From contig CBDICS010000087.1 in the NCBI GenBank assembly GCA_965277415.1, forward strand, positions 186,001-250,000: a DNA stretch of 64,000 nucleotides, read 5' to 3'. Shown one piece after another: positions 21,501 through 29,578 of the stretch; the stretch's first letter is position 1; every line of letters begins with the position of its first letter. Both the position numbers and the translations under genes were made by a program. This DNA comes from JAHDHW01 sp965277415. GTDB taxonomy: Bacteria; Bacteroidota; Bacteroidia; Chitinophagales; Saprospiraceae. The notes under the pieces were generated by a model. The model did no database searches. It was given only the letters and a program-made list of their open reading frames with translations, and was not told where the DNA came from.

Positions 21501-23371
21501 TGGTAATAACCAGTAGGAATACCATTATTATTACTATCATAAATATTAAAGGTGTAAGAACCAGGGGACAATTCATAAGTTCCTGAAATCAGCTCATTAG
21601 ACTGGCCGGTATAAGGACCGCCACTCGCAACTGTAACATTGCTCCCATTTTTAATATCCCAAGTAGTTTCGGCAGAATAAAAATCTAATTGGATATCTAC
21701 TTGTACTTCAACAATTTTTCTTGTAGGCTGCGTACAAGATTCCAAAACGTTCGGAATACCATCATTGTCCCAATCAATATCAAGCGCATCATAAACGCCA
21801 TCGCCATCGCCATCATTTCCGCAATCCGGGACTAAAGTTAATCCCCCTGTAGAGAATTCTTGTTTAGCATACCACCAAGTGTTAATTGTATTTTCGTTAC
21901 CATAATCTGAATTACTCCATCGATGGCAAGGAGGAGCACAACCTTCAGATTCAATTATGTTTTGTCCAGCAATACCTGAAGCATCAGGTATATTCGAATC
22001 ATCATAATAATAATTTAAAACATAGGAAGGTGGAGGAGCTGGTCTTGTTATATTTGATGAGAATCCATTTAAATTATATTCGGCATCATATACGGGGATA
22101 TGATATCTACCTTGAGAAAAGGCCACTTCTACCTGAACGGGATTAGCTAGATTTACACTAGCGCCTAATCCATCCAAACCATCCCAAGGAATATATCTAA
22201 TATACAGATTAGGAATAGTATCTGTCATTTGTTGTTGAACATCTACAAGTAGAATCCTATCCGCAGTACCTGGATCATATATTCCTGCACCAGAAGTTTG
22301 ATCTTCATCTAATAATAATTCAATAATTCCGATTTCTGTAGTTGCTATTTTAAAATACAATCCTACTTGTACACATCCGATCAGTTCTAAAGAATCAACA
22401 AGCAATTCACCAAAAGTACCAGAAGGGTATGTCGTTATTTCTGGATCATTTAAAAATATTTTATATAGTACTGTATTTCCTTGGCCAGCATTTAGAGATT
22501 TTCGATCTTCTATAGGATCACCTGTAGTCGTAATACCTGTACTATTTACAGAGATATTAAATGCAGCAGGTTGGAATCCAGAATTACTAAAATCAATATC
22601 AGAAACAAATCCTTCTTCTGTATAAACATATAATTTACCATTAAAAGGTCTATCAAACCAACTATATGTTATCGAAGGTTTATCTATACTGGGTAAAAAG
22701 AAAGCCCAATTTTTTGCAAAGACTCTTCCATCTTTTGCAACGGGGCTTACATCAGTTGACGCTACTGTAATATCAAAATAATCAAGAAAAAATTGATCTT
22801 CAGAATAATCAGTTTCTTCTATATTAAATTCTATATAATAGTCTCCCGCAGCCATTCCAGATGGATCAAAAACAAATGGCGAATAACCACTTGCACCTAC
22901 AATCGTAGAAGGTCCCGCAACACATTGCGCATGAGTAGTAATATTAGCAGAAGAAGCATCCAAAAGTTCTGGCCCATAGACAATGTTTCCATTAGGATCT
23001 TTAATTCGAAAATAGATCCCATCTTCTATCTTTTCAGTGAGAAAATGTCCATCATCACCATAAGCTTGAGAAAAGCCTAAAAAGACTTGTTCATTCTCTG
23101 GATCAGAAACATGAATATACAATCGTTCTTGATCGGAACTTCCATATCGAGCAAAACGATAATATTCTGGGTTATTAATATTTAGTGAAATTGTATCTGT
23201 GTTGGAAGGCGCTAATTGTTTAGTACCTTCTGCAAAGCCAAACTTAATAAAGAGAAAGTTAAATAGTACAGCGCATACTAATAGCATGCTGGTTTTTGTA
23301 ATACCTGTGGAGGGTCGCATAATACCTGTGGGTTTCGTTTTATCTAATATGTTTGCTAAGGGACAGCGCAT
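18503..23371 (-). CDS. Giant secreted protein with many thrombospondin type-3 (calcium-binding) repeats, N-terminal part
   Basis: 1622 residues. The signal peptide is MLLVCAVLFNFLFIKFGFAEG, preceded by a charged leader; the true start may be an internal Met (residue 18 or 29). Residues 50-210 look like a beta-sandwich domain, 210-480 another beta-rich region. From about 515 to 1610 there are dozens of TSP3-type motifs DxDxDGIPDxxD, including near-identical units such as DLDADNDGIPDIVEAGG. These bind Ca2+ and form stiff stalks. The frame ends at CNGGRCR because of one extra G; without it the protein would run on into the sorting-domain part, about 2100 residues in all. Confidence 0.85.
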   Translation of the reverse strand: MRCPLANILDKTKPTGIMRPSTGITKTSMLLVCAVLFNFLFIKFGFAEGTKQLAPSNTDTISLNINNPEYYRFARYGSSDQERLYIHVSDPENEQVFLGFSQAYGDDGHFLTEKIEDGIYFRIKDPNGNIVYGPELLDASSANITTHAQCVAGPSTIVGASGYSPFVFDPSGMAAGDYYIEFNIEETDYSEDQFFLDYFDITVASTDVSPVAKDGRVFAKNWAFFLPSIDKPSITYSWFDRPFNGKLYVYTEEGFVSDIDFSNSGFQPAAFNISVNSTGITTTGDPIEDRKSLNAGQGNTVLYKIFLNDPEITTYPSGTFGELLVDSLELIGCVQVGLYFKIATTEIGIIELLLDEDQTSGAGIYDPGTADRILLVDVQQQMTDTIPNLYIRYIPWDGLDGLGASVNLANPVQVEVAFSQGRYHIPVYDAEYNLNGFSSNITRPAPPPSYVLNYYYDDSNIPDASGIAGQNIIESEGCAPPCHRWSNSDYGNENTINTWWYAKQEFSTGGLTLVPDCGNDGDGDGVYDALDIDWDNDGIPNVLESCTQPTRKIVEVQVDIQLDFYSAETTWDIKNGSNVTVASGGPYTGQSNELISGTYELSPGSYTFNIYDSNNNGIPTGYYQLTIDDNEVIGGTGNGSFGTSASEALTLTIDYYKCLGDNPTIDSDYDGILNYQDEDFCTLNTYGICTSLDIDNDGIPSFLDLDSDNDGIPDIIEAKGLDINNDGQVAYATPGDPSTMVDSDNDGLADAYDPDHTGAIDFSETDGDNIHDAYDLDSDNDGIADLIEIGGVDSDGNGMLDEMTNISTGDTNANGWGDNTESSVLVNQQWSDNSIDFDGDTFPNHLDLDSDNDGIVDVFESSGQDGNGDGLADDGMLSGTINDTNKDGWDDNHDNGVITSTTDGGDGNTIADFSTGSGAPDFDSDGQPNWLDIDADNDGIVDNSEGQETSTYIAPTSDTDNDGLNDAYEIMATIGSFGGQGVIPVNTDAIADRPDYLDLDSDEDQESDRIEGHDSDGDGIPDNSSNANTGVYAGTDTDLDGLDDGYDNNIGSLDPTDGGLTPSSYIDFDDVVTAERDWRETADIDLDNDGITNADEDGGTGFNPVEDADGDGIPNFLEDSDITMGFPSFIDSNNDGINDWYDTDLDGVPDYIDPDADNDGIPDIVEAGGVDTNGDGRADDLTDTDGDGLVDFYDSSCIIGACSPATTGTDIPNADTDGDSVSDYLDLDADNDGIPDIVEAGGIDTNGDGRVDNTTDGDGDGFMDIYDENATDGSGAGGTNGLALVDTDLTGIWQDGDTGASLDSDGDGHVDGLDLDADNDGIPDIIEAGGADDNGDGIVNTGALPWDSDGDGLADIYDENASDGPDGSGVNGTALIETTADSNNDGHVNTSTEKMVAGGFNVVHSDTDNYPNHLDLDADNDGIIDIIEAGGNDSNGDGLVDDFNPANPSIFDTADNDGWSPTYDGDAANDGSTTTTGDGNPMIDTEDSDFNGYPESYSLGDTESDKHPDFLDIDADGDGIVDNIEAQTTVAYMLPHQMDADGDGIDDQYDNYVGFGGTGIETDAMDAEGTPYDHDADGTPDYLDWDTDADNIPDMQEAWDNLLDGDSKVDPSIGVCNGGRCR
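18516..18520 (-). other. Probable +1 frameshift in a run of five G's
   Basis: On the minus strand AATGGGGGCAGATGTAGAT occurs where the two frames meet. With four G's the reading is VCNGADVDKDGLEDCFD, a perfect continuation of the TSP3 motif. With five, the upstream frame stops eight residues later. Could be a true mutation, phase variation, or an assembly error in the homopolymer. Confidence 0.8.
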
Positions 23372-23446
23372 TAATAAATGTCCGATATGGACTTGTTATC
23401 CTTGCACTATACTTCCCTATCTCTAAAGTAGCTTTGAGGTATTATT

Positions 23447-23469
23447 CTTACACTTTTATAAAGTGTAAG
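23447..23469. repeat. Short perfect hairpin between the giant gene and pyc
   Basis: CTTACACTTT and AAAGTGTAAG pair perfectly around a TAT loop. It lies about 75 bases upstream of the giant gene's start on the minus strand, so it is more likely a regulatory or leader structure than a terminator. Apart from this and the palindromic element at 23766, nothing is seen in 23372-23950; two short AT-rich frames at 23539-23737 oppose each other and look random. Confidence 0.45.
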
Positions 23470-23765
23470 TAGTTGGGTAATTTTCATATGCGAAAAACCG
23501 TACCAAATAAATCAATAACAAGAAAAATTCAAGTATTTTTATTCTTTTAGCTTGTCACATTTGTATTTTATTGGGATCATTTTTTTTGATAAAACTTTCA
23601 TATTCAGTGTCAGGAGCATTTCGTGCATTGTTAAGATATATTTACCCTTCTTAAGAAGCTCTTTTTTTGTTATAAGTTGTCTAAAAATTAATACCTTTGT
23701 TTTTAACCATTTGAAGGGAGTCCTAATCTTCAATTAATAAAGCCAACTCTATTTGTATATTCTTG

Positions 23766-23873
23766 GTTCTTTGACAAATCTCGTGTTTGAGACAAAACCA
23801 TAAACAAGATCAACGTTTCTTTTAGTCTCTTTTGATCTTATTTACGGCTTGTCCACGGGATTTCCCAAAGAAC
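23766..23873. mobile_element. 108-bp palindromic MITE-like element, copy 1 (degraded)
   Basis: Nearly identical to 61868-61975. The left end GTTCTTTGACAAATCTCGTG matches, inverted, the right end CACGGGATTTCCCAAAGAAC with a few mismatches. Internal arms CATAAACAAGATCAA and TTGATCTTATTTACGG also pair. Copy 1 has lost some outer pairing that copy 2 retains, so it looks older. It ends 77 bases before the pyc start codon. Confidence 0.7.
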
Positions 23874-23950
23874 GATATTCTTTAATCCTTTGGGAATTAT
23901 TTTTCACTTTGCATTAAGATGATTAAGCAAAGCTAAACACTATCAATTAC

Positions 23951-26900
23951 ATGGCTGATTCTATAAGACCAATCAAAAAACTTCTAGTTGCAAATCGTGG
24001 TGAAATTGCTATTCGAATATTACGTGCAGCTTCGGAACTCAAAATTAAAACACTTGCAGTATTCACTTATGAAGACAGGTACTCTTTACATAGGTATAAA
24101 GCTGATCAAGCTTATCAAATAGGCGAAAAAGATGATCCATTAAAACCCTATTTGGATATAGAAGAAATCATTAAAATAGCAGAAAGGCATGGAGCTGATG
24201 CTATTCATCCAGGCTATGGTTTTCTTTCTGAAAATGTTCATTTTGCTCGTAGATGTCGTGAAAAAGGAATCATATTTATTGGTCCCGCTCCTGAAGTAAT
24301 GGACAAATTAGGTGATAAAGTGGCTGCAAAAAAGATTGCTAAAGAAGTTCAGGTTCCTTTAATATTAGATAGTCAAAAAGCATTGATAAATGAAAGTGTC
24401 TTATTAGAAGAAGCCCAACGTATTGGTTTTCCTATTATGGTAAAAGCAGCAGCCGGAGGTGGTGGACGAGGTATGCGAGTTGTTCGCTCAGAGGCTACTT
24501 TGATTACCGAATTCTATGAAGCTAAAGGGGAAGCTAAGACAGCATTTGGAGATGACACTATATTTTTAGAAAAATTTATTGAAAACCCTAAACATATAGA
24601 AGTTCAAATCTTAGGTGATAAGTATGGAAACCTCGTTCACTTATATGAACGAGATTGTTCTGTACAACGCCGATTTCAAAAAGTCGTCGAAGTTGCTCCA
24701 TCTATGAATTTGAAGGAATCAACAAAAAAAGCATTATACGATTATGCACTCAAAATAACTAAATATGTTGATTATACTCATGCTGGTACTGTTGAATTTT
24801 TAGTAGATCAGGATGAACAAATTTATTTTATAGAAGTAAATCCCAGAATACAGGTAGAACATACTATTACAGAGGAGGTGACTGGCATTGATATCGTTCG
24901 ATCTCAGATATTGATTGCTATGGGTTACCCACTTTCTCATCCAAATATAAATATTCATCAACAATCTGATGTCACTTGCAAAGGTTTTGCTATTCAATGT
25001 AGAATTACTACTGAAGATCCTATTAATGATTTCAAACCTGATTATGGAACATTAATAGCTTATCGTTCTGCTGCTGGTTTTGGTATTAGACTAGATGCAG
25101 GAAGTGCTTATCCAGGTGCTAAAATTTCGCCTTTTTTTGACAGTTTATTAGTCAAGGTGACAGCTTGGGGAAGAACTTTAAGTGAGTCTTCTCAACGATT
25201 GCACCGAGCCTTGCGCGAATTTAGAGTTCGTGGTGTAAATACTAATATTGGGTTTTTATTGAATCTCCTACAAAATGAGACTTTTCAAAAGGGAGAAGCC
25301 ACTGTAAAATTCATCCCAGAAAATCAGCATTTACTCAAACCTCCAGGCTGGAAAGATCGAGGGACTAAATTACTCCGCTATCTCGCAAAAGTCATTGTCA
25401 ATGGACATCCAGATATCAAATACATTGATAATCGCCAGGTTTTCATAAAAGCAGAGGTGCCAAAATTTGAACCTAAGGAAAGTTATCCCAAAGGAACTAA
25501 AGACCTTTTAGATGAACTAGGTCCTGAAAAATTTTGCAAGTGGTTAAAAAGTGAGCATAAAATTCATTTCACGGACACGACTTTTAGAGATGCACACCAA
25601 TCCTTGCTGGCTACTCGAATGCGTAGCTATGATATGTTACAAATTGCAGAAAGTTATGCACGGCATCATGGAGCAGATTTATTCTCTATGGAAGTCTGGG
25701 GAGGCGCGACATTTGATGTAGCACTTCGTTTTTTAAAAGAAGACCCTTGGCATAGATTAGCCGCTATTCGGGAAGCGGCTCCAAATGTTTTGCTCCAAAT
25801 GTTACTTAGAGGTTCCAATGCTGTAGGTTACACTGCCTATCCAGATAATTTGATAGAAACTTTCATTGAAAAGTCAGCAGAAACGGGCATGGATGTTTTT
25901 CGAATCTTTGATTCACTCAATTGGGTAGAAGCGATGACCACAAGTATCCGAGCTGTCCGTGAAAGAACCAATTCTATTGCCGAGGCATGTATTTGCTATA
26001 CCGGTGATGTCATGAACCCTAATGAACAAAAATTTAATTTACAATATTACCTTGATCTTGCCAGAAGACTGGAAGATGAAGGTGCTCATATCCTTGGAAT
26101 CAAAGATATGGCTGGTCTTCTTAAGCCATACGCTGCGGAGTTATTGATCACAGAATTAAAAAAAGCAGTAGACATTCCATTACACTTACATACACATGAT
26201 ACCTCATCCATTCAATCTACGACCTATTTAAAAGCGATTGAAAGTGGCATTGATGTTATTGATGTAGCGATTAGTGCTGTCTCTGGATTGACCTCTCAAC
26301 CTAATTTCAACTCTATGGTTGCGATGTTGGAAGGCCAAAATCGATCGCCACAAATCGACTTGAAATCCTTAAATCAATTTTCCAATTACTGGGAAGCTAT
26401 TCGACGTTATTATTATCCTTTTGAATCAGAATTAAGGGCTGGAAGTGCAGAAGTATATCAACATGAAATCCCCGGAGGGCAATACTCTAATCTTCGTCCA
26501 CAGGCGAGAGGTTTGGGATTAGAAGATCAATTTGAAACAATCAAGAAAAACTATCGAACGGTAAACGACCTTTTCGGAGGCATTGTAAAAGTAACCCCAT
26601 CCTCAAAGGTTGTAGGAGATATGGCCATGTTTATGACGGCCAATAATTTAAGTATAAACGATATTCTAGAGAAAGGAGCAACATTGGCTTTTCCTGATAG
26701 TGTCAAAGCTCTAATGCGTGGTGACCTTGGGCAGATAGCTGGTGGCTTTCCTAAAGAAATTCAACAAATCATACTCAGTGATGAAAAACCATATACCAAT
26801 AAACCTAATGCACATTTATCTCCTGTAGATTTTGATAAAGAATTTAAAGTATTTAAAAATGAATTTGGTTCAACTGTAAATTTATTAGATTTTATTTCTT

Positions 26901-27409
26901 ACAAATTATATCCAAAAGTTTATCGAGATTATTTTGAACACTATAATACATTTGGTGAGGTGAGGAACCTGCCGACACTTCCTTTTTTCTATGGTCTAAA
27001 ACCTAATGAAGAAATTTTGGTAGAGCTCGATCCGGGTAAAACCATCCTCATCAAGTATCTGAATATGACAGAACCTAATGAGCTTGGAATGCGCTTGGTT
27101 CTTTTTAGTTTGAATGGCCAAACGCGGTCAATAGAAATCAAAGATGAATCAGTAGAGTCAGAAAGGGCTTTGCACCTCAAAGCTACTAAACCATCAGAGA
27201 TTGGAGCTCCTTTACAAGGTAAGCTCTCTAAAATACTAGTAAAAGAAGGAGATACAGTAGAAGTCAATGCGCCACTTTTTATAATTGAAGCCATGAAGAT
27301 GGAGTCGACAATTACCGCTCCTATGAAGGGGATTATTCAAAAGGTTTATATCCCTGAAAGGACAATGGTGGAACAAGATGATATGATTCTAATTATTGAA
27401 GTTGCTTAG
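23951..27409 (+). CDS. pyc: Pyruvate carboxylase
   Basis: 1152 residues, the single-chain biotin enzyme that carboxylates pyruvate to oxaloacetate. Biotin carboxylase domain at 1-460 (KKLLVANRGEIAIRILRA, AAAGGGGRGMR ATP loop, EVNPRIQVEHTITEEVTG). Carboxyltransferase domain from about 535 (TDTTFRDAHQSLLATRMRS, with LHLHTHDTS metal ligands). C-terminal biotin carrier domain with the modified Lys in EAMKMES about 37 residues from the end. Length is typical. Anaplerotic role in the TCA cycle. Monocistronic; a modular repeat lies between it and the convergent kinase gene. Confidence 0.97.
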   Translation: MADSIRPIKKLLVANRGEIAIRILRAASELKIKTLAVFTYEDRYSLHRYKADQAYQIGEKDDPLKPYLDIEEIIKIAERHGADAIHPGYGFLSENVHFARRCREKGIIFIGPAPEVMDKLGDKVAAKKIAKEVQVPLILDSQKALINESVLLEEAQRIGFPIMVKAAAGGGGRGMRVVRSEATLITEFYEAKGEAKTAFGDDTIFLEKFIENPKHIEVQILGDKYGNLVHLYERDCSVQRRFQKVVEVAPSMNLKESTKKALYDYALKITKYVDYTHAGTVEFLVDQDEQIYFIEVNPRIQVEHTITEEVTGIDIVRSQILIAMGYPLSHPNINIHQQSDVTCKGFAIQCRITTEDPINDFKPDYGTLIAYRSAAGFGIRLDAGSAYPGAKISPFFDSLLVKVTAWGRTLSESSQRLHRALREFRVRGVNTNIGFLLNLLQNETFQKGEATVKFIPENQHLLKPPGWKDRGTKLLRYLAKVIVNGHPDIKYIDNRQVFIKAEVPKFEPKESYPKGTKDLLDELGPEKFCKWLKSEHKIHFTDTTFRDAHQSLLATRMRSYDMLQIAESYARHHGADLFSMEVWGGATFDVALRFLKEDPWHRLAAIREAAPNVLLQMLLRGSNAVGYTAYPDNLIETFIEKSAETGMDVFRIFDSLNWVEAMTTSIRAVRERTNSIAEACICYTGDVMNPNEQKFNLQYYLDLARRLEDEGAHILGIKDMAGLLKPYAAELLITELKKAVDIPLHLHTHDTSSIQSTTYLKAIESGIDVIDVAISAVSGLTSQPNFNSMVAMLEGQNRSPQIDLKSLNQFSNYWEAIRRYYYPFESELRAGSAEVYQHEIPGGQYSNLRPQARGLGLEDQFETIKKNYRTVNDLFGGIVKVTPSSKVVGDMAMFMTANNLSINDILEKGATLAFPDSVKALMRGDLGQIAGGFPKEIQQIILSDEKPYTNKPNAHLSPVDFDKEFKVFKNEFGSTVNLLDFISYKLYPKVYRDYFEHYNTFGEVRNLPTLPFFYGLKPNEEILVELDPGKTILIKYLNMTEPNELGMRLVLFSLNGQTRSIEIKDESVESERALHLKATKPSEIGAPLQGKLSKILVKEGDTVEVNAPLFIIEAMKMESTITAPMKGIIQKVYIPERTMVEQDDMILIIEVA

Positions 27410-27429
27410 ATATAGAAGATGAACAAGCG

Positions 27430-27555
27430 GACAAGACGATTGTAAGAAAGGCATTTCAGATTTGTGTTATGGTGATCAGTCCTATGGACTATGTGATTTG
27501 GTGATTGCTTTGCTTGTGATCGACCTGCGGTCTTGTGATTGCTTCGCTTGTGAGG
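27430..27555 (+). repeat. Modular GTGATC repeat, locus A
   Basis: Series of units after a 5' arm (TTTCAGATTTGTGTTATGGTG) that resembles the 5' arm of locus B: GATCAGTCCTATGGACT, GATTGCTTTGCTTGTGA, TCGACCTGCGGTCTTGTGA, TTGCTTCGCTTGTGA. Sits between the convergent pyc and kinase genes. No 3' arm is present, so this copy seems truncated. Confidence 0.75.
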
Positions 27556-27587
27556 GGCTAATTTGACACAAGCAAAAAATTAATCTC

Positions 27588-28775
27588 TTATTTGTTTTCG
27601 TTTTTTTTCAAGTCAAGACTTTTACTAATCGTAAAATAAAAGGTTGACCCTTCGTCTGGACTTGAATGAATCCAAATTTTTCCTTTATGGCGATCTATAA
27701 CTTTTTTACAGATAGTTAGCCCAATACCTGTACCGCCATAATCTTCAACCCGATTCAGTTGCTGAAAAACTTCAAATATTTTATTGGTCAAATCCATTGG
27801 TATTCCTATACCATTATCTGCTACTGAAAAGGTATAATTTGTAAAAGATTCTTGAAAACTGATTTTTACCTGAGGTTGTTTTGATTTATTGAACTTGATA
27901 GCATTACTGATCAAGTTTTGAAAAAGTTGATATATCTGCAAACCATCTGCATAAATGGTTGGCATATCTTGAACAGTTACTAAAGCATTTCTTTTTTGAA
28001 TATCAGCACTTAAATCTTTTAAAACATCTTCAATAGTTTGACTTACCTCTAGTTTGGCAAATTCAAGTGGCTTATTATGAACTCTTGAATAATTTAAAAG
28101 ATCATTTATCAATGCTTTCATTCTTTTAGTTGCATCAATAATAAACATTAAAAACTCTTGGCCTTCCTTATCTATTAAATCTGAATATCGCTTATTTAAT
28201 AATTGAGAAAAACTAATGATACTTCTCAGTGGTGTCTGAAGGTCATGGGATGCTACATAAGAGAACCGTTTTAACTCTTCATTAGACTCCTTTAATTTTG
28301 TAGATTGAATACTTAATTTCCTAGCGATTCGCTCTGTCTCTTCATGAGAAGTATTTTGAGCTTGAAGTACCAATAAATAATCTGGGAGGACATCATATTT
28401 TGCAAAATCATTAACGTTTAAATTTAATTTTGCAAAATCTCTTGGTGTAGAAATGATTGGTGTCCCTAAAAAGAATAAATAATTAGACGCTTCTTCAAAA
28501 TACATTTGACCTCTAAACCTGAACTGCCCATCCAAAGAACTAATAATAAAAATTTCATCTATATATGTTGCGATAGATTCAAATGACAATTGAGTAGAAG
28601 GGAGCAGAATAGAAAAATAATTTGAAAAATTTTCCAATACTTCTAGATCAGGAATTATTTTTAATACTCCCCGTCCCACTTCTACGATAGTCATAGTAGA
28701 ATCTACAGCAATAAAGAATGGAAATAAATCATTAATAACTTTAGTGCCCGCCTTTTCTCCAACTTTCGATTGCAT
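27588..28775 (-). CDS. HNOBA-domain sensor histidine kinase (partner of H-NOX)
   Basis: 395 residues, no membrane helix. N-terminal 1-135 resembles the HNOBA domain, with FPFFIAVDSTMTIVEVGRG, FRGQMYF and LFFLGTPI, as in kinases and guanylate cyclases that dock to H-NOX. A short coiled segment (145-170) leads to the H-box FSYVASHDLQTPLRS with phospho-acceptor His177. The ATPase domain has NLISNAIKFNK, DNGIGIP, FEVFQQLNR and GTGIGLTICKK. It autophosphorylates in response to the H-NOX state (family knowledge). Its ATG overlaps the H-NOX stop by one base (TAATG). No response regulator is nearby. Confidence 0.92.
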   Translation of the reverse strand: MQSKVGEKAGTKVINDLFPFFIAVDSTMTIVEVGRGVLKIIPDLEVLENFSNYFSILLPSTQLSFESIATYIDEIFIISSLDGQFRFRGQMYFEEASNYLFFLGTPIISTPRDFAKLNLNVNDFAKYDVLPDYLLVLQAQNTSHEETERIARKLSIQSTKLKESNEELKRFSYVASHDLQTPLRSIISFSQLLNKRYSDLIDKEGQEFLMFIIDATKRMKALINDLLNYSRVHNKPLEFAKLEVSQTIEDVLKDLSADIQKRNALVTVQDMPTIYADGLQIYQLFQNLISNAIKFNKSKQPQVKISFQESFTNYTFSVADNGIGIPMDLTNKIFEVFQQLNRVEDYGGTGIGLTICKKVIDRHKGKIWIHSSPDEGSTFYFTISKSLDLKKNENK

Positions 28776-29368
28776 TATTTATGATTTTCCAATACCTCTT
28801 TCGTAACTATTACTTTTTTCCCAATTGGATTATGATAGATATTAAATTCATCATGTCCAGCCTCTGTTCTAAATTTAGTTTGCTTGATGACGATTTCTTC
28901 ATTAAATTTTTCTCCTAAGCCATATATTAAACCTATTACCAATGGCCCTAGGGCTTTACGATGAGAGAAATAACGAAGAACAAGATTATTACTATCGATT
29001 TCTTCACAATTAAATGAGGGTGGTTTCAGATTACTATAAGTCATTCCAACCCGAATATGTAATGCATTAAGGTTTTTTAAAAACTCAGGGAAATTATTTC
29101 CGGCCATCGCTAACATATCACCATACCCTTGTTTAGCTGTAAATTTCACCCAATATTTGCCTAATTCTATTAAGACCTCTTCTATTGGAAGCTCAAGAAT
29201 TTCACTAGCGGCTGTGGCTAATTGGTAGGTGATCTCATCATCGTAAGATTTCATACTAGTGAACATTTCTATATCCACATCGGCTGCTGTTTTTATTTCT
29301 TGCCAGACTTCTTCACCAAATTTATCTACAATGAGATCATTAATGGCTTTATTAACTAGTCCATACAT
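28775..29368 (-). CDS. H-NOX (heme nitric oxide/oxygen binding) sensor protein
   Basis: 197 residues beginning MYGLVNKAINDLIVDKFG, the typical H-NOX start. Heme ligand His104 lies in NALHIRVGMTY and the propionate-binding YxSxR motif is Tyr133-Phe-Ser135-His-Arg137. Soluble bacterial H-NOX proteins bind NO and control a neighbouring kinase or cyclase; here the HNOBA kinase follows with a one-base overlap, so they are translationally coupled. No distal-pocket Tyr can be assigned by eye, so whether O2 binds is unknown; NO is the likely ligand. Confidence 0.95.
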   Translation of the reverse strand: MYGLVNKAINDLIVDKFGEEVWQEIKTAADVDIEMFTSMKSYDDEITYQLATAASEILELPIEEVLIELGKYWVKFTAKQGYGDMLAMAGNNFPEFLKNLNALHIRVGMTYSNLKPPSFNCEEIDSNNLVLRYFSHRKALGPLVIGLIYGLGEKFNEEIVIKQTKFRTEAGHDEFNIYHNPIGKKVIVTKEVLENHK

Positions 29369-29513
29369 ATTGTTAAGTTTTAATGTTATGAAAAAATAGT
29401 TGATTTAGTTCGTTCTTAGGAATTTGAACAAATTTTAACATCAAAACGGAGGTTTATAAGTTACATACGGTCTTTTAAATAAATAGTTCGTATAAAACAA
29501 TAAGCGATCAAAT

Positions 29514-29544
29514 AAAAAAACCTTCCCCGAGCATCGGAGAAGGC
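29514..29544 (-). terminator. Terminator after the HYR/dockerin-like protein gene
   Basis: Minus strand GCCTTCTCCGATGCTCGGGGAAGG forms a stem (positions 29543-29521) followed by a run of seven T's. It lies about 35 bases after the stop at 29579. Confidence 0.85.
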
Positions 29545-29578
29545 TTTTGACATATTGATCTCATGAAAAAAAATCAAA

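Noticed and set aside
18539..21800. Tandem DNA repeats in the giant gene as a mobile or satellite repeat
   Set aside because: They follow from the repeated protein motif DxDxDGIPD and keep the reading frame.
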